A stretch of 10,211 bases of DNA from an uncultured Lachnospiraceae bacterium (GCA_947625995.1 CANQQN010000060.1:1-10211), one strand, 5' to 3'; positions 1-6,164 are shown, numbered from the stretch's first letter. Made by a program: numbers and translations. Notes: a model not told the origin generated them from the letters alone.

Positions 1-1496
1 CCACTTACGGCTGTATCGTCTATCAGGAGCAGGTGATGCAGCTCGTGCGGGAGCTTAGCGGCTACACCCTTGGAAGGAGCGACCTGCTGCGCCGCGCCAT
101 GTCGAAGAAAAAGGGCGACGTGATGAAAAAAGAGCGGCAAAATTTTGTGTACGGCAACAAGGAGGAAGGCATTTGCGGTTGTGTCGGGAACGGGATCAGC
201 GAGGAGACGGCCAATAAGATCTACGATGAGATGCTGGATTTTGCGAAATATGCCTTCAATAAATCCCATGCGGCGGCTTACGCGGTGGTCTCTTACCAGA
301 CCGCATGGCTGAAATATTATTACCCGGTAGAGTTTATGGCGGCGCTGATGACTTCCGTCATCGACAATGCCTCCAAGGTGGCAGGTTATATACTGAACTG
401 CCGGCAGATGGGGATAGAGATCCTGCCGCCGGACGTAAACTGCGGCATGGCGGATTTCAGCGTGACAGACGGGAAGATACAGTATGCGCTTTCGGCGATC
501 AAAAGCATTGGCAGGCCGGTGATCGAAGGGCTTGTGAAGGAGCGGGAGGAACGGGGCAGGTTTACGTCCCTCAGCGATTTTATCTCCCGGATGGCGGACA
601 ATGGCCTGAACAAACGGGTGATCGAGCATCTGATCTTATCGGGGGCGTTTGATGCTTCATGGGGCACCAGAAAGCAGCTGATGAGCGTGTACGGCAAAGT
701 GATGGACGCCCAACATCATCAGCAGAAAAATTCCATCGCCGGGCAGATGTCCCTTTTTGATCTTGCAGGCGAGGAGGAGAAAAAAGATTTTGAGATCGTG
801 ATGCCGGATGTGGGAGAATATGACAAAGAAACGCTGCTTGCCTATGAAAAGGAAGTGCTGGGCGTGTATATCAGCGGACATCCGCTGGAAGACTATGAAG
901 AAAAGATGCGCAGGCAGATCACGGCTGTGAGCGCGGATTTTATGATCGACGAAGAGCAGGGTACGGTGAATGTGACCGACCAGAGTACGGTTACGGTGGG
1001 CGGCATGATCACAAAAAAGACCATCAAATATACAAAAAAAGAGCAGCAGATGGCCTTTCTGACACTGGAGGATCTGGTTGGCTCCGTGGAGGTTATCGTA
1101 TTTCCCAGAGACTATGAACGGTATCGAAATATGCTGAATCAGGATGATAAAGTATTTATCCGCGGCAAGGTAAGCGTGGAGGAAGAGCGGGACGCCAAGC
1201 TCATACTGGAGACGGCAGTTTCCTTTGACCAGACGGTGCGGGAACTGTGGCTGCAGTTTCCCACGATTCCACAGTATCTGGAAAAGGAACAGGAAGTGCA
1301 GGAAGTACTCGGAAGCTTTGACGGAAACCAGACGGTGAAGATCTATGTTTCCGCTACGAGACAGGTGAAGACACTGCCTCCCAACTGGAATGTGTCCGTA
1401 AATGAGGAGCTTTTGGACGCTTTATATGTAAAATTTGGGAAAGAGAATGTAAAAGTTGTCGAAAAGTGTATTGAAAAGAAAGGGAAAACATATTAG
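1..1496 (+). CDS. dnaE: DNA polymerase III subunit alpha, C-terminal part (5' end outside window)
   Basis: Replicative DNA polymerase alpha subunit, DnaE type; about 497 C-terminal residues are visible, read from base 3, and the gene enters from the left edge. The window opens inside the palm/fingers with YGCIVYQEQVMQ, followed by GRSDLLRRAMSKKK and the conserved FNKSHAAAYAVVSYQTAWLK segment. A helix-hairpin-helix-like region follows (ALSAIKSIG, LSGAFDASW). At bases 744-761 there is a QMSLFD sequence, which fits the internal beta-clamp binding motif of DnaE. An OB-fold (about bases 970-1230, VGGMITKKTIKYTKKEQQMA) and a short C-terminal tail complete the protein, which ends in TAG. No frameshift or missing block is apparent. 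It is DnaE rather than PolC, since no internal exonuclease domain and the usual DnaE domain order are seen. pfkA starts 40 bases downstream on the same strand, so the two are probably co-transcribed. Confidence 0.97.
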   Translation, partial: TYGCIVYQEQVMQLVRELSGYTLGRSDLLRRAMSKKKGDVMKKERQNFVYGNKEEGICGCVGNGISEETANKIYDEMLDFAKYAFNKSHAAAYAVVSYQTAWLKYYYPVEFMAALMTSVIDNASKVAGYILNCRQMGIEILPPDVNCGMADFSVTDGKIQYALSAIKSIGRPVIEGLVKEREERGRFTSLSDFISRMADNGLNKRVIEHLILSGAFDASWGTRKQLMSVYGKVMDAQHHQQKNSIAGQMSLFDLAGEEEKKDFEIVMPDVGEYDKETLLAYEKEVLGVYISGHPLEDYEEKMRRQITAVSADFMIDEEQGTVNVTDQSTVTVGGMITKKTIKYTKKEQQMAFLTLEDLVGSVEVIVFPRDYERYRNMLNQDDKVFIRGKVSVEEERDAKLILETAVSFDQTVRELWLQFPTIPQYLEKEQEVQEVLGSFDGNQTVKIYVSATRQVKTLPPNWNVSVNEELLDALYVKFGKENVKVVEKCIEKKGKTY

Positions 1497-1536
1497 AATA
1501 TAAAGAAATTCTGTTTGAAAAAGCGAGGTTGGTATC

Positions 1537-2520
1537 ATGACAAAACAGGCAGATCAGATTCAAACAATCGGCGTACTGACAAGTGGCGGGGACGCACCGG
1601 GCATGAATGCGGCCATCCGTGCAGTTGTGCGTACGGCGCTCAGCAAAGGGAAAAAGGTAAAAGGCATCAAGCAGGGCTATATGGGCCTGCTCAATGAGAA
1701 AATTATCGACATGGGAGGATCGGATGTGTCCGATACCATCCAGAGAGGCGGCACGATCCTCGGCACAGCCCGCTGCAGCGAGATGCGCACGGAGGAAGGA
1801 CAGAAGCGGGCGGCCGACGTTTGTATGAAGCACGGGATTGACGGCCTTGTGGTCATTGGCGGCGACGGTTCCTTTGCAGGCGCGCAGAAGCTGGCCGGTC
1901 TTGGGGTCAATACTATCGGGCTTCCGGGCACCATCGATCTGGATATCGCGTGTACAGAATATACCATCGGTTTTGATACGGCGGTCAATACCGCCATGGA
2001 GGCCATTGATAAGGTCCGTGATACTTCTACGTCCCATGAACGCTGCAGTATCATTGAGGTAATGGGCAGGAGCGCAGGTTACATAGCGCTGTGGTGCGGT
2101 ATTGCAAACGGCGCGGAGGATATCCTGCTTCCCGAGAAGTATGATTATGATGAGCAGAAGCTGATCGACAATATCATCCGCAACCGTAAAAGAGGAAAGA
2201 AGCATCATATCATCATCAATGCGGAAGGCATCGGCCATTCCACCAGTATGGCGCGCCGTATTGAGGCGGCCACCGGGCTGGAGACCAGAGCTACCATACT
2301 GGGCCACATGCAGCGTGGCGGCAGTCCTACCTGCCGTGACCGTTTCATCGCTTCTATCATGGGCGCTTTTGCGGTAGACCTGCTCTGTGACGGCAAGAGC
2401 AAGCGGGTGGTTGCGTACCGCGACGGCGAACTGGTTGATTTTGACATTGACGAAGCGCTGGCGATGCAGAAGAATATCAACGAGTATGAATATGAAGTGG
2501 CGAGGATGTTGTCGAGATAA
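1537..2520 (+). CDS. pfkA: ATP-dependent 6-phosphofructokinase
   Basis: Cytoplasmic glycolytic enzyme that phosphorylates fructose 6-phosphate to fructose 1,6-bisphosphate; 327 aa, close to the usual bacterial PfkA length of about 320. Visible motifs are the N-terminal nucleotide site SGGDAPGMNAA (residues 16-26), GGDGS (108-112), the catalytic stretch PGTIDLD (130-136, with D134 matching the E. coli catalytic Asp127), and EVMGR (174-178). The Gly residues in GGDGS and PGTID are those of ATP-using enzymes; pyrophosphate-dependent enzymes carry Asp and Lys there. An odd point is Leu135 where E. coli has Asn (TIDND). The start is ATG 1537, with GCGAGG ending 8 bases upstream. It lies 40 bases after dnaE, and its stop is directly followed by the ATG of the methyltransferase, so the three form one probable operon. 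Confidence 0.97.
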   Translation: MTKQADQIQTIGVLTSGGDAPGMNAAIRAVVRTALSKGKKVKGIKQGYMGLLNEKIIDMGGSDVSDTIQRGGTILGTARCSEMRTEEGQKRAADVCMKHGIDGLVVIGGDGSFAGAQKLAGLGVNTIGLPGTIDLDIACTEYTIGFDTAVNTAMEAIDKVRDTSTSHERCSIIEVMGRSAGYIALWCGIANGAEDILLPEKYDYDEQKLIDNIIRNRKRGKKHHIIINAEGIGHSTSMARRIEAATGLETRATILGHMQRGGSPTCRDRFIASIMGAFAVDLLCDGKSKRVVAYRDGELVDFDIDEALAMQKNINEYEYEVARMLSR

Positions 2521-3309
2521 ATGATCACCAGCACAGGAAATCAAGGGATTAAGGAAATCATACAACTGCAAAAAAAATCTTCTCTGCGCAAAAGCCGGGA
2601 TGTTTATATTATTGAGGGTAAAAAAATGTTTTCAGAGGCGGAGCCTGCACAGATCCTGCAGGCTTACGTCTCTGATAGTTTTTTGAAAAGAAAGGAGCAC
2701 CGCGCGCTGCTGGCGGAAAAGCAGGTAGAGGCGGTACCTGTCAGCGACCGGGTAATGGAAGCCATGGCGGATACCAAAACGCCGCAGGGGGTGCTCTGCG
2801 TGATGCGGCAGCAGCATTATACGCTGGCGGACATGCTGCGGAATGAAGCTCCCAGACTCATTCTGCTTGAAAACCTGCAGGATCCGGGCAATCTGGGTAC
2901 GATCCTGCGGGCCGGAGAAGCGGCTGGTATCGCCGGCGTGCTGATGACCAGAGGGTGCGTGGATATCTACAATCCGAAGACCGTCCGAGCTACCATGGGT
3001 TCGCTGTTCCGCGTTCCCTTTTTGTATATGGAAGATATTGACAGCGTTCTGGACGAGCTCCGGCAAAGAAATCTGCCGGTTTATGGAGCCGGGCTGGAAA
3101 AAAGTGTCAGTTACGACAGGCTTTCCTACAGAAAGGGATGTGTATTTATGATCGGCAATGAGGCAAACGGCCTGAGCAGCGGTTTGATGGAAAAGGCCGA
3201 CTGCGCGGTTCATATTCCCATGGAGGGAAGAGTGGAGTCATTAAACGCTGCAATGGCGGCGTCTATATTGATGTACGAATCCTACCGGCAGATGCGGAAT
3301 CCTGTATGA
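2521..3309 (+). CDS. TrmH/SpoU-family RNA 2'-O-ribose methyltransferase
   Basis: Probable SAM-dependent 2'-O-methyltransferase of the SPOUT (SpoU/TrmH) class, most likely acting on 23S rRNA; the exact nucleotide cannot be read from the sequence. The 262-aa protein has an N-terminal RNA-binding region (about 1-95, with DVYIIEGKKMF typical of the SpoU substrate-binding domain). The knotted catalytic domain carries motif 1 LQDPGNLGTILR (119-130, with R130 the conserved Arg), motif 2 IGNEANG (211-217), and motif 3 IPMEGRVESLNAAMAA (232-247). All three motifs look intact. The ATG follows the pfkA TAA without a gap, which suggests translational coupling; GAGGATG inside the pfkA end could serve as ribosome binding site. 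RlmB and TsnR-type enzymes are the closest concepts, so no symbol is assigned. It is the last gene of the dnaE-pfkA group; an AT-rich accessory segment begins right after it. Confidence 0.93.
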   Translation: MITSTGNQGIKEIIQLQKKSSLRKSRDVYIIEGKKMFSEAEPAQILQAYVSDSFLKRKEHRALLAEKQVEAVPVSDRVMEAMADTKTPQGVLCVMRQQHYTLADMLRNEAPRLILLENLQDPGNLGTILRAGEAAGIAGVLMTRGCVDIYNPKTVRATMGSLFRVPFLYMEDIDSVLDELRQRNLPVYGAGLEKSVSYDRLSYRKGCVFMIGNEANGLSSGLMEKADCAVHIPMEGRVESLNAAMAASILMYESYRQMRNPV

Positions 3310-3356
3310 TGTGGAGAAAAACTGCGATGCATAGATATTGTGAATAATAAGAGGAA

Positions 3357-3455
3357 AGCGCTGATGACGCTTGCGTCGATCAGCATTTGACGAGTGTCTC
3401 CATCGAGACGATAGTCGAAAGTGATGTCCTCCACCGGCAACGGTGGAGGTTATTT
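3357..3455 (+). ncRNA. Three-hairpin structured element between the methyltransferase and the Abi remnant
   Basis: Three consecutive stems lie in about 95 bases. Hairpin 1 (3360-3384) pairs GCTGATGACG with CGTCATCAGC, with a one-base G bulge at 3378 and a CTTG loop. Hairpin 2 (3391-3417) has GTCTC/GAGAC around a CATC loop, with outer CGA/TCG pairs across an internal loop. Hairpin 3 (3428-3449) is a perfect 9-bp stem CCTCCACCG/CGGTGGAGG with a GCAA tetraloop, followed by TTATTTC. On the plus strand the loops CUUG and GCAA are stable tetraloops and the last stem has a T-rich tail, so plus-strand RNA (end of the upstream operon transcript or a separate RNA) is favoured. No convincing dedicated promoter is seen upstream. 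It ends 12 bases from the stop of the convergent Abi gene. It may be a bidirectional terminator region, an RNA partner of the Abi gene, or a small repeat element; strand and role are inference. Confidence 0.5.
3428..3455 (+). terminator. Probable intrinsic terminator (9-bp stem, GCAA loop)
   Basis: CCTCCACCG-GCAA-CGGTGGAGG is a perfect GC-rich 9-bp stem with a GNRA tetraloop, followed on the plus strand by TTATTTCAT. It sits about 120 bases after the methyltransferase stop and could end the dnaE-pfkA-methyltransferase transcript. On the minus strand the same stem is followed by ACATCAC, with no T-run, so it is a poorer terminator for the Abi gene. The T-tract is imperfect, hence the moderate confidence. 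Confidence 0.5.
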
Positions 3456-3461
3456 CATATA

Positions 3462-4231
3462 TCATAGTTTATATCGGGTAATATTTGCCCAATTAAATGG
3501 GAAATGCATTGCACGAAGTAATTTGCTTTTTTGTGTTGCTGATGTGGCAGTTGAGAAAGTATGAAACAGTTTGGTTAATTCTTTCTTTAGAGATTTAAAA
3601 TCTTCTTTATCCAGTAAATATCGAAAAGCTATGAGCAATGCAAACATATCGTGTTTACCATAGAGATACTGGGTTCCTTTTTGGGGTATACCCATTTTCT
3701 TATGCAGTGCGGTGTCAGGAATCTCGAATCGAGTTTCAAACGAAAACAGACGTTCGTTATGTGCGCATATATTACGAAAGATGGTAAGCACCTTTAGATA
3801 CTGAATTAATTCTTTTTCTGTAATATTGTCATAATGTCTGCTAATTTTGGATTTTATGCTTGGGAGCATAAAGGAATACATTTTTGAAGTTTGTCCAAGA
3901 GTAAGAGTTTTCATTATTACCCATAATGGAACATTGCCATATGTGTTTCTCTGATATACTACATAACTATGTTCAGTGTTCTGATTGGCTTCGTATGTTA
4001 ATATAGATATCAGTTTAGAAATATCATGACTGTTTTTCTTGGAAATTCATATGTTCTTGTCATTGGATTATAGAATATATCTTTGTATCCATCGATTAAG
4101 GAGTAGTAGCCAATAGCATGCAACTTTCCCTCCGCATATGACAAATCAGAAATATGAAGTTGTTTTTTCTGAGTCAGAATATTTAACTGATCAGAGTATG
4201 TAATAAAAGGTTTGATTGCTTTCTTTGGCAT
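3462..4231 (-). pseudogene. Abi_2 (AbiD/AbiF-type) abortive-infection HEPN protein, broken by internal deletion and frameshift
   Basis: Two minus-strand pieces in different frames together resemble an Abi_2 family protein. The N-terminal piece starts at ATG 4231 (GGAG six bases upstream) with KPFITYSDQ and IGYYSLIDGYKDIF, the usual Abi_2 opening, and runs into TGA at 4012-4010. The C-terminal frame is open from just after a TGA at 4049-4047 down to 3462. It reads SHDISKLISILTYE, YGNVPLWVIMKTLTLGQ, then RNICAH (bases 3776-3759), an RxxxxH motif of HEPN ribonucleases, and ends NITRYKL. The frames meet near 4030-4045. Joined there they give about 256 aa against roughly 300 for the family, so the first helices of the HEPN core appear deleted. 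An internal start at 3914 (150 aa) has no clear ribosome site. The gene is AT-rich compared with its neighbours, which suggests acquisition. The family acts in phage abortive infection and RNA cleavage; this copy is probably inactive. Confidence 0.82.
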
Positions 4232-4255
4232 ATTTTTCTCCATAGATTTTTGGAC

Positions 4256-4284
4256 AAAAAAAGGAAGGCCCGCAGGTCTTCCTT
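4256..4284 (-). terminator. Intrinsic terminator between the small RNA and the Abi_2 gene
   Basis: On the minus strand AAGGAAGACC pairs with GGCCTTCCTT around a TGCG loop (UNCG-type tetraloop closed by C-G), with a single A-C mismatch, and seven T follow (4262-4256). It is a good rho-independent terminator placed in the leader of the Abi_2 remnant. It would make the small RNA far more abundant than the abi mRNA. Confidence 0.75.
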
Positions 4285-4323
4285 CCGGTCGCAGGCATCG
4301 CAAGTTTCTGCAACCTGATCACT
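4256..4323 (-). ncRNA. Candidate small structured RNA in front of the Abi_2 gene (abiF-RNA-like)
   Basis: A predicted minus-strand transcript of about 68 nt starts near 4323, seven bases after a strong -10, and ends at a T-run at 4262-4256. It contains an 8-bp stem GGTTGCAG (4315-4308) with CTGCGACC (4294-4287), including one G-U pair, and a 13-nt loop. The terminator stem follows directly. It ends 24 bases before the ATG of the Abi_2 remnant, on the same strand. Structured RNAs next to Abi_2/AbiF genes are an established class (the abiF RNA motif), and type III toxin-antitoxin loci share the order RNA, terminator, toxin. Membership of either class is inferred from position and architecture; no covariance model was run. 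No start codon with a ribosome site lies inside it, so it is unlikely to be a short coding leader. Confidence 0.6.
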
Positions 4324-4330
4324 AACAGAT

Positions 4331-4359
4331 ATAATACCATTACTATCCGCTAAATGCAA
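4331..4359 (-). promoter_or_regulatory. Sigma-A-type promoter with extended -10 for the Abi-linked RNA
   Basis: On the minus strand TTGCAT (4359-4354) is followed by a 17-base spacer and TATTAT (4336-4331), with TGG just upstream making an extended -10. The expected start is an A near 4323. Any full-length abi transcript from here must read through the terminator at 4284-4256, because no second promoter fits in the short gap before the abi ATG. Confidence 0.72.
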
Positions 4360-4380
4360 GCGGTATTTTGGCTAAATCTG

Positions 4381-4690
4381 CAATATTATTATATGTGCTT
4401 TTTGAAAAAATATGATCTTGTTATTATCACGCATTATTACAGGTGGCAGATTCTGCCGCCCACAGCCGGTAATTTTTCCGTATCTCATTTTCGGGTGTTC
4501 CCTTCCTATTTTGTTCAGTTTAAGATTGATTCAAACGGTGCAATGGGTATTGTAAGTAAACAAGGGCGGTATGCCGATCCGGGCAGGAAAAGCAATATCC
4601 GAGACGATGGGATTGGCATTGTGGCGTAATATTTGAATGATAACAGCTATACTAAAAACTGCGGAAGAACAATACAGTTTCAGGTTTTTC
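4381..4690. other. Gene-poor stretch, no convincing gene
   Basis: No ORF here has a good start and a recognisable protein. A hairpin GGTGGCAG/CTGCCGCC with an ATT loop lies at 4442-4460 and lacks a T-run. From 4571 to 4756 the plus strand reads MPIRAGKAISETMGLALWRNI, a TGA, then directly MITAILKTAEEQYSFRF and on to 4756. The composition looks protein-like, and it could be the relic of a gene with an in-frame stop, but I do not recognise it. A longer overlapping frame (4354-4629) is even less gene-like. Confidence 0.4.
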
Positions 4691-4695
4691 GGAGA

Positions 4696-4704
4696 TGGTA
4701 TAAT
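4696..4704 (+). promoter_or_regulatory. Extended -10 promoter candidate
   Basis: TGGTATAAT is a perfect extended -10 (TGn plus TATAAT). No good -35 is seen 17 bases upstream (AGTTTC), which such promoters tolerate. The start would fall near 4711, inside the palindrome GACGGCCGTC (4711-4720). A transcript from here would carry a leader of about 170 bases before the SH3/3D gene. Confidence 0.4.
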
Positions 4705-4752
4705 AACGGAGACGGCCGTCGAGATAGTCAAAATACGTCGACAAAATAAGGG

Positions 4753-4781
4753 TTGACAATATTATTTAATTTTGTTACAAT
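4753..4781 (+). promoter_or_regulatory. Main promoter of the SH3/3D-domain gene (P1)
   Basis: TTGACA (4753-4758), a 17-base spacer, then TACAAT (4776-4781) with TGT immediately upstream as an extended -10: nearly perfect sigma-A consensus. The start is expected near 4788, giving a leader of about 90 bases. The -10 overlaps the palindrome TTGTTACAA (4772-4780), a possible operator. Confidence 0.82.
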
Positions 4782-4792
4782 ACCTCCGTAAT

Positions 4793-4809
4793 CAAATTTA
4801 ATAAATTTG
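4793..4809. promoter_or_regulatory. 17-bp perfect inverted repeat, operator-like
   Basis: CAAATTTA-A-TAAATTTG is a perfect 8+1+8 inverted repeat just after the P1 start. Its right arm overlaps the next palindrome TTGTAACAA (4807-4815) and the -35 of P2. The size and position suit a dimeric repressor site; the pairing is too AT-rich to form a strong RNA hairpin. No regulator can be named from the sequence. Confidence 0.45.
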
Positions 4810-4835
4810 TAACAATTGTCATAAAAAGGTATAAA
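4807..4835 (+). promoter_or_regulatory. Second promoter candidate of the SH3/3D-domain gene (P2)
   Basis: TTGTAA (4807-4812), a 17-base spacer, and TATAAA (4830-4835). The start would be near 4842, some 38 bases before the ATG. The -35 lies inside TTGTAACAA and overlaps the 17-bp inverted repeat, so a protein bound there would block P2. Confidence 0.5.
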
Positions 4836-4879
4836 ATAGTCCATACTAGATGATGTGACAATTTGTTAGGAGGTTTATT

Positions 4880-6142
4880 ATGAAACGCAGAAACGTGAAT
4901 GCATTGGCGCCTTGTCTGCTGGCAGTTCTTATGGCGGCGACGGTTGCTTTTGTGGGACTTTCGGCCGATGCAGCATCCGGGAAACAAGAGGCGGCTTATG
5001 AAGCAATGGCTGTCGTCAACACTCAGGGAGCAGCGAATCTGACGACGGGAAAATTTGCAGGGATCGCATCAATTGTCAATGACCAAGAAGCATATACAGG
5101 TAATAGATCACTGAAGGAAGACATCGATTATCAGGCGGTAAAAGCAGTGACGGGCATCTCAGGCGACGATGTGGATAAAAGGCTTTCAGAAGCCGAGACC
5201 GGCGCTGCAAAGACGCAGCAGGAGAAGGAAGCTGCATGGGAAGGACGTACCATTGCAAGTAATGTGGAAGAATATGTCTATGTTCGTGCCGAGGCCGACG
5301 AAAACAGCGACGTTGTAGGAAAGCTTGTAAAAGGCGCGGCGGGAGATGTGCTGGAGAAGGGCGACCAGTGGACGCGGATCTCTTCCGGAGAAGTGGAAGG
5401 ATATGTAAGCAACGATTATCTTGCTTTTGGCGCGGAAGCCCTTGAGGTGGCGGAAGCGGTGTGTAATTATGTGGCCGTTGCGGACGCCGATATGATCAGT
5501 ATCCGGCAGGAGCCCAAAGACGACGCGCAGGTACTTAGTACAGTTTCCACAGGAGAAAAATTTGAGGTAGTGGAAGATGGCAGCGACTGGGTAAAGGTGG
5601 TTGCAGGCGACGACTACGGATTTATGTCAAAGGAAGTAGTCAATGTAAGGCTTGATTTGGCAGTAGCGACACCGGTAGAACCTGAAAGAACGGAGACGCC
5701 CGAAAGCGCTGAAAAGGAAAGCGCGGCAGACGACCGGTCATCCGCAGACTCGGAAAGTGGCGGCGAAAAGGCTTCCGCGGACAGCGAAACAAAGGAGCAG
5801 AAGAAACAAGAATCGGCAGCCAAGGAAAGCGACGCGCAGGAGGTATCTTCCGGCGGTTCCGCTTCCCATTCCGGTACTTTTAAGGTGACGGCATACTGTG
5901 CCTGCTCAAAATGTTGCGGTTCTTATGCCAACGGCATAACCGCCACAGGCACCAGAGTAACGGCCGGAAAGACGATTGCGGTAGATAAAAATGTGATCCC
6001 TCTGGGAACGACAGTTTATATTGACGGCGTTCCTTATGTTGCGGAGGATACCGGTGTGCATGGCAATGCCATTGACCTTTATATGGACTCCCATTCCGCG
6101 GCGCTGCAGTGGGGCGTAAAATACTGTACCGTAACATGGTAA
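4880..6142 (+). CDS. Secreted SH3b-SH3b-3D domain protein, probable cell-wall hydrolase
   Basis: A 420-aa exported protein. Residues 1-32 form a signal peptide: KRR, a hydrophobic core to about residue 27, and a likely cut after Ala-Asp-Ala near 31. Two bacterial SH3-like domains follow (about 126-184, with VYVRAEADENSDVVGKL, and 196-256, with ISIRQEPKDDAQVL), which usually bind peptidoglycan. A linker rich in Ser, Glu and Lys (about 262-332) leads to a C-terminal 3D domain (333-420). The three hallmark Asp positions lie in AVDKNVIPLG, AEDTG and IDLYMD; this fold is MltA-like and occurs in wall-lytic proteins such as B. subtilis YocH. The 3D domain opens with CACSKCC (340-346), and C416 lies near the end, so disulfides or metal binding are possible. 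The start is supported by AGGAGG eight bases before the ATG. The gene has its own strong promoters and a terminator. The substrate bond is unknown. Confidence 0.9.
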   Translation: MKRRNVNALAPCLLAVLMAATVAFVGLSADAASGKQEAAYEAMAVVNTQGAANLTTGKFAGIASIVNDQEAYTGNRSLKEDIDYQAVKAVTGISGDDVDKRLSEAETGAAKTQQEKEAAWEGRTIASNVEEYVYVRAEADENSDVVGKLVKGAAGDVLEKGDQWTRISSGEVEGYVSNDYLAFGAEALEVAEAVCNYVAVADADMISIRQEPKDDAQVLSTVSTGEKFEVVEDGSDWVKVVAGDDYGFMSKEVVNVRLDLAVATPVEPERTETPESAEKESAADDRSSADSESGGEKASADSETKEQKKQESAAKESDAQEVSSGGSASHSGTFKVTAYCACSKCCGSYANGITATGTRVTAGKTIAVDKNVIPLGTTVYIDGVPYVAEDTGVHGNAIDLYMDSHSAALQWGVKYCTVTW

Positions 6143-6164
6143 ACGGTCATGGACTGTACAAAGT

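Noticed and set aside
1354..2571. 405-aa minus-strand open frame opposite pfkA
   Set aside because: It lies antisense to an unmistakable pfkA, has no ribosome site or family motif, and arises from the codon bias of the sense gene.
3357..3455. Hairpin cluster considered as a CRISPR array
   Set aside because: The three stems differ in sequence, with no repeated unit and no spacer pattern.
4010..4303. Longer N-terminal start of the Abi_2 fragment at 4303 (MRCLRPEGRP...)
   Set aside because: The extra residues would be translated from the small RNA and terminator stem; ATG 4231 has a GGAG at correct spacing and fits the family start.
3357..4323. Short words shared by the three-hairpin element and the upstream small RNA (CTTGCG, GATCAG, AGTGAT)
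   Set aside because: A few shared 6-mers between two such lengths are close to chance expectation, and they occupy different structural positions.
4354..4629. 91-aa plus-strand ORF in the gene-poor stretch
   Set aside because: Residues read as random, there is no ribosome site, and it overlaps the -35 of the minus-strand RNA promoter.
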